A stretch of 64,000 nucleotides of DNA from a virus. Shown here piece by piece: positions 43,759 to 53,600 of the stretch. Each line of letters begins with the position of its first letter. The first letter of the stretch is position 1. Below the pieces are notes generated by a model. That model was given only the letters and a program-made list of their open reading frames with translations. It was not told where the DNA came from and did no database searches. The position numbers and the translations under genes are program-made. The stretch is taken from the IMG/VR virus record IMGVR_UViG_3300020446_000003, positions 1 to 64,000 of that record; one strand, written 5' to 3'.

Positions 43759-46254
43759 ATGAAAAAGAATTTATTAATAGAGTCTGATAAAATTAAATCC
43801 TTAATAAATAGAATGGATAAAAAACTATCCTATGATGAATATGTAATATATGAATCTAAACAACTATTAACAGAAATAAGAGTTCCTTTAAAAAATCGTA
43901 TAAGTGGATCTCTTAACAATATAAGGTTGGGTCGCGTAACAAAGAAAATTAGTAAAGACATCGTAAATGACTTAACAAATATAAATAAATTTTTAGATGG
44001 TGATGTGAATGTAGTACTTAAAGGTAACACAGATGAAATTATAGAAGCATTAGTAGACAGTAATGTTTTGGGGTCTACTGAGAAACTCATAGTTAAAAAA
44101 TATCTAGAAACTATAGATGGATTATCTAGATTAGGTAAGGGTGGACAAAAATCAGATATTTTAGATGTTTTAGTAAAAGATGGGACACCCTTAAATGAAG
44201 CTACAGAATACATGATAGATGTTTTAATTGAGAATCAGGAAGTCGCTTTAAAAAAGTTGAAGGGTTATGAAGCTAATAAGTTAAGAAAAATAATAGATGA
44301 CCCTAATAATGTCTCTTTAAGACAAGATTTTATTAGTTCTTTTTTTAGTGATGTATGGAAAAATTGGGATAATATGAGTGAAAGTTTTAAAGCTAAAGTC
44401 ATTAGAAAAGTAAAAGATTTAACCACTAAACAAGTACAAGAAATAGCAGCATTAGATGAAATAGCTGAGGATATGATAGGTACTAAAGTATTATATAAAA
44501 CGGTAGATGGTAAGACTAGAATTATTGTAGTCAATGGAGATGGTTTAAGTGATATTGTTGAAAAAGCACTAAAAGAAAATGGTTGGGCTATAGAGAATTG
44601 GAAAACATTTACTCAAAATGCAGGAATGAAAGGGAGTGGTACAAAGCAGGTATTGATGTATCTTAAAGCAAAAACTAATCCGATATTTAAGTGGTATAAA
44701 AAAAATTGGAAATATATGGCGGGTACTGCTTTAGCCTCAAGAGTCTTAGAATGTTTTTTATTAAGTGATAAATGGGAGAAAATGGAAGAAACGGATAAAA
44801 CAACAAATGAAAAATTTGTTATAGACTATGATTTCTTAGATTGTTTAAAGCCCCAATGGGTGGGTGAACAAGATTATTACGTACCTGATGATTGGAAACC
44901 TAAATATTTTACTTGGGAAGGTATTCTTTTACCATTAGGTGGTCAACTAATAGATTTAATTTATTTTGGTGTAAAAAATACTAAATTAATAAGTTTTAAA
45001 AAAATGTTACAATATATTAAAATGAAAGTGGGTAATGAATATGTAGATGCAAAAGAAGCGTTTTTTGATGGTTTTAATTTGATTCAAATTATTAGGAACA
45101 AGTGTAGTGTTAATCCTGAAGATGTAAGAATAATGAGAGATGGTATTAAAAATAAGTTAAAAAGAGATTTAGGTGACGATGTACCAGATGATGAATTTGG
45201 TATAGGTATAGATGAAATGTTAGGTTTAGGTATGGATAAATACGAAACTAAATTAGACGATTTTATTGATAAATATCAAAATAAAGTAGCAGATCTAGAT
45301 AAACTAAGAGATGATATTAAAGACCAATATGAAAAGAATAAAAAGTATAAGTTAAAGGTTAACGTTGATGAATACCCAGAATTAGATTTCACTCCAGACG
45401 TAGAGGGTAAACTTAAAGAATCTTGTATTGTCGCACAAACTAATGCAGCGATAAAGAGCTATAACGCACACAACGAAATCGCAAAAAGTAGTGAAAAAGA
45501 AGGGGCATCTATGGAAGATGTATATGAAAATACTAAATGGAATTTAGAGTGGTATACTACAACAGGTAAACTTAATAATGAATCAACACCAAATAATGTT
45601 TCCGTAGAAGCTTGTGAATACAATAAAGACAAGTTTAAAAATATGTTACAAATATTTGAAAACAAAGGTATGAATGTAAAAATAGAAAATTTAGATTCAC
45701 AAATAGTTTGTAGTAAAGAAAATATGGATAAACTTAAGATGGATTTAGAAAATAGTTATCTTCTTAAAACTAAAGGAGAAGAAATTATAAATGACTTAGA
45801 AAACGATGAAGATGGAGAACGATTATTAGAGTTAGTAAAAAATGAAGAGTCGATTGATGTTAAAAAATTAGCTCTAAGGTCACTATTTTGTTGGGAGATG
45901 AAAACAAATCAGTATTATCCTATAAATTCTTATATTGATATGTTGTTAAACCTAAAATTAAAAGAAGGTGGAGAAGGCGGAAATTACCTTAAAAATATTG
46001 TACTTAACTTACGTGAAAATACTGATTGGAAAAAAGGTAGTGGGGGTTATAATTTTAAATTAAAAGGTGAGGTTATTGATACTGTAGGAGAACGAATTTG
46101 TAATTGTAGTGATGGTAAAACTAAAAATATTAAATACAATGTTAATGGTACTGAAGTAAATGCTTATGATTATTGTATGAAAGCTTTTAAGCAGAAACTT
46201 AAAGACGAAGGTATTTTTAATAAGTTTAGTGACGGAAGTAGTGGAAGTCAATAA
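43759..46254 (+). CDS. Large virion-type protein, 831 aa
   Basis: Not a recognised family. The N-terminal peptide MKKNLLIESDKIKSLINRMD is again lysine/leucine-rich and ends in a helix with acidic residues. Residues about 60-280 are helical. Near 310-335 is a short hydrophobic, aromatic stretch (WYKKNWKYMAGTALASRVLE). The centre contains Trp/Tyr-rich sequence, and 480-560 is acidic and helical. Six to eight Cys are scattered in the second half, with a CNCSDG pair near the end. The gene layout (after the 285-aa gene, before the gp26-like gene) and the leader suggest a packaged or ejected protein. No active site could be found. Confidence 0.72.
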   Translation: MKKNLLIESDKIKSLINRMDKKLSYDEYVIYESKQLLTEIRVPLKNRISGSLNNIRLGRVTKKISKDIVNDLTNINKFLDGDVNVVLKGNTDEIIEALVDSNVLGSTEKLIVKKYLETIDGLSRLGKGGQKSDILDVLVKDGTPLNEATEYMIDVLIENQEVALKKLKGYEANKLRKIIDDPNNVSLRQDFISSFFSDVWKNWDNMSESFKAKVIRKVKDLTTKQVQEIAALDEIAEDMIGTKVLYKTVDGKTRIIVVNGDGLSDIVEKALKENGWAIENWKTFTQNAGMKGSGTKQVLMYLKAKTNPIFKWYKKNWKYMAGTALASRVLECFLLSDKWEKMEETDKTTNEKFVIDYDFLDCLKPQWVGEQDYYVPDDWKPKYFTWEGILLPLGGQLIDLIYFGVKNTKLISFKKMLQYIKMKVGNEYVDAKEAFFDGFNLIQIIRNKCSVNPEDVRIMRDGIKNKLKRDLGDDVPDDEFGIGIDEMLGLGMDKYETKLDDFIDKYQNKVADLDKLRDDIKDQYEKNKKYKLKVNVDEYPELDFTPDVEGKLKESCIVAQTNAAIKSYNAHNEIAKSSEKEGASMEDVYENTKWNLEWYTTTGKLNNESTPNNVSVEACEYNKDKFKNMLQIFENKGMNVKIENLDSQIVCSKENMDKLKMDLENSYLLKTKGEEIINDLENDEDGERLLELVKNEESIDVKKLALRSLFCWEMKTNQYYPINSYIDMLLNLKLKEGGEGGNYLKNIVLNLRENTDWKKGSGGYNFKLKGEVIDTVGERICNCSDGKTKNIKYNVNGTEVNAYDYCMKAFKQKLKDEGIFNKFSDGSSGSQ

Positions 46255-46289
46255 TAAGACTAATACATAAAAAAAAATAAGTTTCATAC

Positions 46290-46310
46290 TATTTATTTTA
46301 TATAATAAAT
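46290..46310 (+). promoter_or_regulatory. Weak late-type promoter candidate
   Basis: TATTTATTTTATATAATAAAT resembles the late motif but lacks the first A-T of ATATTTAT and lies about 24 bases from the ATG at 46334. It is the weakest of the set. Confidence 0.3.
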
Positions 46311-46333
46311 AATTAAATTTTAAAAAAAGTTTT

Positions 46334-47119
46334 ATGGAAAATGTACACAATAATATATTGGATCCTAATTATATTCCTGAAGAATTAAAAACACCTTATG
46401 ATGTTATTGAATTACCTTCACAAGGATTATTATATAAGGATAAATTATCTAAAGTAAAAATAGAATTTTTAACTGCAATGGATGAGAATATTTTAAGTTC
46501 TCCTAACTTAAGTTCTAATCCTAATGAAATGATTAATTTATTAATTAAAAATAAAGTTAAAGATTTAAATATGTCTCCTGAAGATTTATTAGATGGTGAT
46601 AGAATGGCGATTTTAATATTTTTAAGAGCAACTGCATTTGGGCATATGTATCAACAAATGGTTTACGATCCTTCAGAAGAGGACTTTGTTGAAGTGGAAA
46701 TAGATTTAACTCAATTAGAACATAAAAAATTATTAATTAAACCAGATAATAATGACGAATTTGATTTTATTTTACCTTCGTCAAAAAAGTTGATTAAATT
46801 TAAATTTCTTACTGCAGGTGATGAAGAGTCTATAGATAATTACGATAAAGAGTTAATGAAAAGGAGAGGTGACAATTTATCACAAAAAATTACTTTAAGA
46901 TTAGAAAAATGTGTTACAGAAATTGATGGGGAAAGGGATAAAATTAAAATATCTAATATTTTAAAGAAATTACCTATTATGGATTCTAGAACTTTAAGAA
47001 AGTATATAGAAAAAAATGAACCAGGAATAAATATGGAAACAAAAGGTCGGACTCAGGGGGGAGGGTCCGTTAGTTGCTTTCTTACACTCGGAGCAAATTT
47101 TTTCTGGCCTCAACTCTAA
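46334..47119 (+). CDS. Tail/baseplate hub assembly protein (gp26-like), with frameshift near its end
   Basis: The first 230 residues fit a gp26-like hub-assembly protein of T4-type phages: VIELPSQGLLYKDKLSKVKI, LTAMDENILSSPNL, LLDGDRMAILIFLRATAFGH, and FKFLTAGDEESIDNYDKELM. The last 23 residues after G-R-T are Cys/Trp-rich and unlike the body. A second frame that begins inside this tail continues for 64 codons with clear protein-like sequence. The end of this 0-frame product is therefore probably an alternative terminus, with a longer product made by ribosomal frameshifting, as in the tail assembly chaperones of many tailed phages. It lies two genes upstream of the tape measure, the place where such chaperones are found. 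Confidence 0.7.
   Translation: MENVHNNILDPNYIPEELKTPYDVIELPSQGLLYKDKLSKVKIEFLTAMDENILSSPNLSSNPNEMINLLIKNKVKDLNMSPEDLLDGDRMAILIFLRATAFGHMYQQMVYDPSEEDFVEVEIDLTQLEHKKLLIKPDNNDEFDFILPSSKKLIKFKFLTAGDEESIDNYDKELMKRRGDNLSQKITLRLEKCVTEIDGERDKIKISNILKKLPIMDSRTLRKYIEKNEPGINMETKGRTQGGGSVSCFLTLGANFFWPQL
47048..47069 (+). promoter_or_regulatory. Candidate frameshift signal: G6 run inside a hairpin
   Basis: CGGACTC (47048-47054) can pair with GGGTCCG (47063-47069), including one T-G pair, leaving AGGGGGGA as the loop. In the reading frame the codons are CAG-GGG-GGA, so a slippery stretch (47056-47062) sits in the loop. The stem is far richer in G+C than the surrounding sequence. A shift of -2 at GGA, or +1 at the GGG at 47063, leads into the long downstream frame; -1 leads to a stop after three codons. 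Confidence 0.55.
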
Positions 47120-47255
47120 TTTTTTACAACATTTACATAAAGAAATTTCTTTTTTAGTTAAGAAAGGTGGGTTTACTTATTCCGATATTATGGTAATGCC
47201 TACATATTCTAGAAGAATTTTTATAGAAAACCTTAAACCAAAAGACAATAAATAA
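47061..47255 (+). CDS. Second frame of the gp26-like gene, reached by -2/+1 frameshift
   Basis: This frame has no ATG near its start and is open upstream only to 47031. It encodes 64 codons: EGPLVAFLHSEQIFSGLNS, then LQHLHKEISFLVKKGGFTYS and DIMVMPTYSRRIFIENLKPK, ending with TAA at 47253-47255. The pattern (helix, GGFTYSDIMVMPTYSRR) is protein-like and resembles small C-terminal extensions of phage tail assembly proteins. It cannot be expressed alone from an ATG, so it would extend the gp26-like protein to about 306 residues. A single-base sequencing error is the main alternative. Confidence 0.6.
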   Translation, partial: EGPLVAFLHSEQIFSGLNSNFLQHLHKEISFLVKKGGFTYSDIMVMPTYSRRIFIENLKPKDNK

Positions 47256-47265
47256 TTTTTTATAG

Positions 47266-47280
47266 ATATTTATTAATAAA
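47266..47280 (+). promoter_or_regulatory. Putative phage late promoter
   Basis: A perfect ATATTTATTAATAAA lies 12 bases before the ATG at 47293, only 10 bases beyond the end of the frameshift product. Confidence 0.6.
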
Positions 47281-47292
47281 AAAACTTCAATA

Positions 47293-48492
47293 ATGAAAGA
47301 TTTAGAATATTTTAATAGATTAATAGAGGATGTTGTTGTACATGTTGATGGATTAATAGTAGAACAAAGTGAAAAGGAAGATTACGAACAAGAAAAGACA
47401 GATGCTGAATTAATACAAGATATAATAGATGCTTCCGAAAGTAATCCAAATGAGGATGTAGATGTCCAACAATTATTTGATGATTTAGAAGAAGGAGAAT
47501 TTAGAAAAGCTTTTGGTGTAGAAGAAGCTGATATTGATAGGTGGTTTAGAGAACATCCAAATGTAGATTATGTTATAGAAGGTGGAAAACAAGTGGGTAA
47601 AACAATAAGTAAAACAACATATACTGCAATTAGAACATTTAGAGCACAAGCTCAAGCGCGTAAATTTGCTAGTCAAAATACATTAAAAAAATTAATATCT
47701 AAAGAAGGTACTAAATCTTATTGTCATTGTTTAAAATTAGTGAGAACTTTTATTGATATGGACGATCCATCTGATGAAGCAACTAAATGTCCAGAAATAA
47801 ATAGAGCTATGTGTAGAAGTAATTTTGAAACCTCTTTTAATGCAGAAATTGCTACTTTAAATTCTTATGATCGAGAAATACAAGAAAAACATTATGATGA
47901 TTGTTTAGAAAAATATGGGGGTTTTCGGAATATAGGTAAAAAATTATGGAGTCTTAACTATAGACAACAAGTGGATAAAAACCAACAATGTAAAAAATGG
48001 GATAAAAATATTAAACAAACCGTATCAGATATTATGAGTAAACTTACTTCAATGGCAAGTGAATGGTTTGTGACGACTCAAGATTTTAAAAAGAAAATGT
48101 CAACAGAAGGTGATAGTATTGCGGCTAAACTTATAGTATTTGATAAAATTCGTATAAAGTTTGATGACGATGTGTTTGACCCAAATAACAGTAGTCCACC
48201 TCCTCCTGCATGTCCTTCTGGTGGTTCAACTTTTCCTAATTGTGTACCTAATAGTGAAAAACTTGATGCTGGTGAATATACATTTGAACCTTTAAGTGCT
48301 AGTCCTTTTAGTAAAGGTAATACAGTAATGTTTGCACACGGTTCTTACAGAATGTTAATGACGTTTAAAAATTCTACTAGATTAGCGCCAAATAGTGGTA
48401 GTTTAACTTTTTACACAAAAAGTACGGCAACTTCGGCTGAAAGTCCTAAAGTTAAATGGAAAGGAACAATAACTAGAATGGATGCTTTATAA
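47293..48492 (+). CDS. Hypothetical protein with N-terminal leader-like peptide, 399 aa
   Basis: No family recognised. The start MKDLEYFNRLIEDVVVHVDG and LIVEQ form a predicted amphipathic helix similar in type to leaders of neighbouring genes. Residues 30-90 are acidic; 90-150 are basic; 150-260 carry six to eight Cys (YCHCLKLVRTFIDM and others). Then comes a Pro/Asp-rich linker near 310 (SSPPPPACPSGG), and the last 80 residues look beta-rich. It stands between the assembly chaperone-like gene and the tape measure. A virion protein is likely but not shown. Confidence 0.7.
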   Translation: MKDLEYFNRLIEDVVVHVDGLIVEQSEKEDYEQEKTDAELIQDIIDASESNPNEDVDVQQLFDDLEEGEFRKAFGVEEADIDRWFREHPNVDYVIEGGKQVGKTISKTTYTAIRTFRAQAQARKFASQNTLKKLISKEGTKSYCHCLKLVRTFIDMDDPSDEATKCPEINRAMCRSNFETSFNAEIATLNSYDREIQEKHYDDCLEKYGGFRNIGKKLWSLNYRQQVDKNQQCKKWDKNIKQTVSDIMSKLTSMASEWFVTTQDFKKKMSTEGDSIAAKLIVFDKIRIKFDDDVFDPNNSSPPPPACPSGGSTFPNCVPNSEKLDAGEYTFEPLSASPFSKGNTVMFAHGSYRMLMTFKNSTRLAPNSGSLTFYTKSTATSAESPKVKWKGTITRMDAL

Positions 48493-48518
48493 TAAAAAAT
48501 TTTAAAAGTTAATAAATT

Positions 48519-50408
48519 ATGGCAGAGTTCGATGATGATTGGTATAAAGAACAATCAGGTAATCTTAAAAAATTATTAGATGAAACTAAGACTTTTTATA
48601 GTCAGGTTGATGGTTTAAGTAGGAAAACACGTCAAAGGGAAAAACAAGAAGTAGAAGATTTACTTAAAAAATTAAAATCTCAAGTCGAATTAGGTGGTGA
48701 AGAAGCTAAAAATGCCAAAGAATTAATTAAATTAGCACAAAAAAGATTAAAAGTTATTACTTCTCAATACGAAGTAACAGGAAGAATTAGACAAGAAACA
48801 CAACAAACTTTACAAGATTTTAAAAAGTTTATTGAGACGAGTGCTGCTCAATACAACTACGCACAAAAAATTGCTAAAGAATACTTAACAGTAAGTAGAA
48901 ATATAGGTGTTAGTGGTGCACATCAAGAAAGATTAACTAAAAACTTTAAAATGTCGTTACCTGAAGTAGAACAATTAGGTGGTAGTTTAGAAGATGTTAC
49001 AGATATTATGCAAACAATGGCGGAAGAATCAGGTAGAGCTAGAATTTTAGATCCTAGTGATGTAACAAATATTGAAGAAATTGCTAGAGCATTAAATATG
49101 AGTGCTAGTGAAACTACAAAGATGTCAGAAACGTTTGATCTTATGGGAATATCTACTGAAAGTATGAAAAATAGTTTACAAGATGTTTATAAAGAATCAA
49201 GTAAATTAGGATTGAACGCTAATAAGGTAGTAAAACAATTAAGTAATAATATGAAGTCTATACAGTCTTATTCATTTTCAAGTGGAGTAAGAGGTATGAC
49301 TGAAATGGCTAAACAAGCAGTAAGAATGAGGATAGATGTATCTGATGTTTTACAAATGGCTGATAAATTTTATCAACCCGAAGCTGCAATTGAAGCAGCA
49401 GCTAATTTACAAATGTTAGGTGGGGATATAGCTAAAGCGTTTGGTGATCCATTTGAAACTATGTATATGGCTCGTAATAAACCTGAAGAATTGGCTAAAA
49501 AATTAGGTGACATGACTGAAAACATGTTACAATTTAATGAAGAAAGTGGTAGATACGAACTTCCAGCAGAAGCTAGAATGCAATTGAAAGCTGCAGGTGA
49601 TCAGTTAGGAATTAATACTGAAAAAATGGTTGAGATGGCTAGACAATCTAGTAAAATCAAAGACTTAAAGATGAAATTCACTGCAATTGGTGACAACGAT
49701 ATGAAAGAGAATTTAGCATCATTAGCTAAATTTTCGGAAGAGAAGGGTGAATTTGTTATACAACATAATGGGGAAGAATTAGGATTAAATGAAATTTCTG
49801 ATGGAATGGCTGAAGAAATAATGGACGCCAATGCTAATGAAGGGAAAACAGATAGTGATTTATTTAAAAATATTGCCATTAACACTCAAACTATGAGTGA
49901 ACAATTAGCTAGTTTAAAAGAGAGTAGTATGGCAACTATTGCAGGAACAACAGATTTATATGAAATTACTGCAGAACAAATGAAAAAATCTTTAGTTACA
50001 CCATTAAAAAAGAGTATGGAAACGGCACAACAATCTTTTATTGAAAATTTCAGTCCTAAAAGTTTATTTGAAGGTGATACATGGAAAAATACGTTAATGG
50101 GGTTTGAAGAAATAAAACAAGAATCTTTAGATTCATTAGAAGAGTATTATAGGGACGTATTAAATATCCCATTACCTGAAGATAATGTAACACCAGGTCC
50201 CGATAATGAAAATAACAATGACAATGTTAATCCCGCTCCTATGGCAAGCACACAAAATATTAATTTAGATGTTGCAATAAATGGAGATGGAACGTTTACA
50301 CCTGCACAAATGGATATGATTTCTAATAAAATTACACAAAAAATTGTAAATGGGATTGAAGTAAAATCAGATGGACAAGATATTGAGGTAGTACTTAATA
50401 TAACTTAA
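48519..50408 (+). CDS. Tail tape measure protein, 629 aa
   Basis: The N-terminal 100 residues are a charged helix (TRQREKQEVEDLLKKLKSQV, then LAQKRLKVITSQY). The sequence is helical for most of its length with many Ala, Met, Lys and Gln, the typical profile of a tape measure. Examples are MQTMAEESGRARILD, IARALNMSASETTKMSETFD and LQMLGGDIAKAFGDPFET. T4 gp29 has 590 residues, so tail length should be similar to T4 if the usual scaling holds. A Pro/Asn-rich linker at about 550-575 precedes a C-terminal beta segment. Placement right before the baseplate genes supports the call. Confidence 0.8.
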   Translation: MAEFDDDWYKEQSGNLKKLLDETKTFYSQVDGLSRKTRQREKQEVEDLLKKLKSQVELGGEEAKNAKELIKLAQKRLKVITSQYEVTGRIRQETQQTLQDFKKFIETSAAQYNYAQKIAKEYLTVSRNIGVSGAHQERLTKNFKMSLPEVEQLGGSLEDVTDIMQTMAEESGRARILDPSDVTNIEEIARALNMSASETTKMSETFDLMGISTESMKNSLQDVYKESSKLGLNANKVVKQLSNNMKSIQSYSFSSGVRGMTEMAKQAVRMRIDVSDVLQMADKFYQPEAAIEAAANLQMLGGDIAKAFGDPFETMYMARNKPEELAKKLGDMTENMLQFNEESGRYELPAEARMQLKAAGDQLGINTEKMVEMARQSSKIKDLKMKFTAIGDNDMKENLASLAKFSEEKGEFVIQHNGEELGLNEISDGMAEEIMDANANEGKTDSDLFKNIAINTQTMSEQLASLKESSMATIAGTTDLYEITAEQMKKSLVTPLKKSMETAQQSFIENFSPKSLFEGDTWKNTLMGFEEIKQESLDSLEEYYRDVLNIPLPEDNVTPGPDNENNNDNVNPAPMASTQNINLDVAINGDGTFTPAQMDMISNKITQKIVNGIEVKSDGQDIEVVLNIT

Positions 50409-50427
50409 AAAAAAATCATTTACACTA

Positions 50428-50458
50428 TTGACTTTTTGAAAAATATTTTCTATATTTG
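50428..50458 (+). promoter_or_regulatory. Bacteroidota-type promoter in the 198-base intergenic gap
   Basis: TTG at 50428-50430 (in TATTGAC) and TATATTTG at 50451-50458 are 20 bases apart, close to the Bacteroidota consensus. The next start codon is 148 bases downstream, so a message from here would have a long A/T-rich leader, or another unknown transcript is made. Confidence 0.55.
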
Positions 50459-50583
50459 ACCAGAAATAGACCTTAAAAATTATAAATAATTATTAAAACT
50501 AGAATAAATATAATAAAAAAACTAGTAATAATCTATTAATTATATATAATATATAATTTTATCTCCTGAAATTTCTGATTTAA

Positions 50584-50591
50584 ATATTTAT
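50584..50591 (+). promoter_or_regulatory. Putative late promoter of baseplate gene
   Basis: ATATTTAT followed by ATAGAAAG lies 15 bases before the ATG at 50607. A second ATATTTAT overlaps that ATG itself (50601-50608). Confidence 0.5.
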
Positions 50592-50606
50592 ATAGAAAGA
50601 ATATTT

Positions 50607-53600
50607 ATGCCAGGAATTTTAAATCAAACATTATACACAAGTAATTTTGGTGTTTTAACAACTGAGGATTTAAGAGAAAACTTGCTTAGTCGTAATTTAC
50701 CGCCACCAACTAACCGAACATTGGTAGAAGGAGGGTTAACATCTAAACTTGATGATATTGGTAGAGTTATTAATGTACCCATAGGTGGTTCTCAAAACGA
50801 AAATACTGTTGTTTCATATAATGAAGAAGGTAATATTATTACTGAAGGAGAGACATTTAGAGATACCCAAAACGTTAATAATAATAGATATATTCCTAAA
50901 TTAGATGAATATAATGAATATGGTGTTAATATTCCTGCAGAACCTTATCCTAATTCAGGAAATAAAGAAAGAATGCCTTACCCAACTGATTCTAATATAG
51001 AAAATTTTAGTTTATTGAGTAGTGGAGATGATTCTTATGTTTCTTTTCCTTTTGATGTTATAGATAAAATGTCCACTCTAACTTTTGAAAATGAAACGTC
51101 TTTAGGTATGTTAGGTGCTAAAAGTTTAGAAACAAACGTAGTTAATAAAGTTGCTCAGATACAAAATAAAATGAGTAGTGACTTAGTAAAATTTGCTATA
51201 ACTTATTTCCAACCACCTGAAGACGAAGCCAATGAGTTTGAGAATAGAATGAGAGGAGAAAGTGTAGGACAACAAACTTTACCACCAGAATCAGTAGGTT
51301 GGCAAGAATATAATACTCAATTAAGAAATAATAAATTAGGTAACCAATTAAATAATAATCAAACCAATCCTGTTATAACTACCGAACAAAGAAACAATAC
51401 ATTAATAAGTAACACAGGTATAAACCAAACTACTTTTTTATTTAACGCTTTAGGTTTAAACTTATATGTACCTAATTATAGTGATAGAAGATTATCATCT
51501 ACCTCAAATGCGGGTACTAATAGTAGGTATTATATTGGTAGTGAAAGAAGTACTAATAGAGGTAGTAAAATAATGACTACTTTTACCTCTGATGAATTTA
51601 ATGGTGCTGATGGTATAAATTCAGAACAAATAGGACAAACTACAGTAGATGAAAATTATTATTGGGAATTTAGAGATAATAATAATTTTAATAATAAAAC
51701 TATTTTATCTGAGACACAACAATTAGTAAATAATTTTCCTGATGATGTTTTTATAGATCAAACAAAAAAGTTTTTTAAGGATAGAGTTAAAGGAAGATTA
51801 ATAAGTAGAGGTAATGCTATTAGTAGTGAATCTTTTGAGTCTGCTATTAAAAACGGTAAGTTTTGTAGAGTATGGACACCTAATGATCCTTATAAATATC
51901 AAAATGCGATTAGAAAAAGTGGTTTATTTAGTTCTGATAGTAAAAGTAAACCAGGTTTTTCTGTTACATCTGATAATGCATCTTTAAGTGTATTACAGAG
52001 TAATGGTTTTCCTAAAACACATCCTACGGAAATAGATAGGACAACATCATTTAAAAAATATATGTTATCTATTGAAAATTTAGCGTGGGCAGATAATTTA
52101 GCGGATTTAACATTAGATGAAATTGGACCGGGTGATCCTTTAAGTAGAAATAAAGGTAGAATTATGTGGTTTCCCCCATATGATTTAGGTTTTGATGAAA
52201 ATATGAGTGCAAACTGGACAAAAACAGATTTTATTGGTAGAGGTGAACCTGTTTATACTTATAATAATTCTACAAGAAGTGGACAATTAAAATTTAAAGT
52301 ATTAGTAGATCATCCAAAAGTAATCAATGCATATAGAGGAAGGAGAACTAATGAAATAGAAAGATTTTTCGCTGGTTGTATTTCACCACAAGAATTTTTA
52401 GATTTATTAGATAATAGTCAAGGTGTAAGTCCAAATACTAAAAAAGAAATAGAAAAGAAATTAAATTTACAACAACAACAATCTACTGCGACTAATTATA
52501 GTGCTAGTGAAAAATATACTCTTTTATTCCCTAAAGATGTTTCTTCGGGAGTAACTATTGATAGTAGTAGTATTACTAATTTTTTAAATGTACAAAAAAA
52601 TAGTGATAAAACAGTTAAAATATTAATCAATGGTTACGCTTCTAAAGATGAGACTAACGCAAAAACATTGGCAACTGCACGTAGCACTGATATAAAATCA
52701 CAAGTTGAAGCAGTGGTTAACTCCATAAGTAACATTAATTCATCAACTGTTATTAAATCACAAGTAATAGATATAAACGGTGATGTTAATAGTAGGAGAG
52801 TAGATATAAAAATTTCTTACGATGCAGTAAATGATTCTACTGCACAACACCAACAAACTAATGTAGATAGTAATTTAGTCACCTTACCTTTAGATTCCCA
52901 AATTATAGATAATTTAAGAATCGATGAAACAAGATATTTTGATTTTGTAGGTGAAGAATATCCTGAATATTTTGAATCTATATCCGAAAAAATAAAATAC
53001 TTTCATCCTGGTTTTCACTCTACAACTCCAGAAGGTTTAAATACGAGATTAACTTTTCTACAACAATGTTTAAGACAAGGGCCTAGTATATATGATAAAA
53101 AAGATTCTAACGGTATCAAACCTCAGAATTTAGCGTTTGGTAGACCGCCTATTTGTATTTTAAGAATAGGTGATTACATAAATACAAAAATTACAATTAA
53201 TAGTTTAAGTATAACATATGCTACGGGTAATTCACCACAATGGGATTTAAATCCTGAAGGTATTGGTGTACAACCAATGATGGCAGACGTTACTTTATCT
53301 ATAGATATAATAGGTGGACAATCATTGCAAGGCCCGATTAGTCGTTTACAAAATGCTTTATCATTTAATTACTATGCCAATACTGAAATGTATGAAAGAA
53401 GAAGTGATAAGTTAGAAGTAGACGCATTTATAGGGGCACGAATTGTGAATGGAAGAAATAGTTTATTTAGTGAATTATTACCTGGTGTTGCTAATGTTGC
53501 ACAAAAAATATCTTTATTGGGCGATTCACCTAAAAATACATTAAAACAAGAAGTGCCGATAAATCAAACTAGTCAAAATAATAATCCTAGTGAACCTGCA

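Noticed and set aside
47056-47073. Standard -1 frameshift on the G-GGG-GGA heptamer
   Set aside because: The -1 frame meets TAG at 47071-47073 after three codons, so only -2 or +1 gives a long extension.
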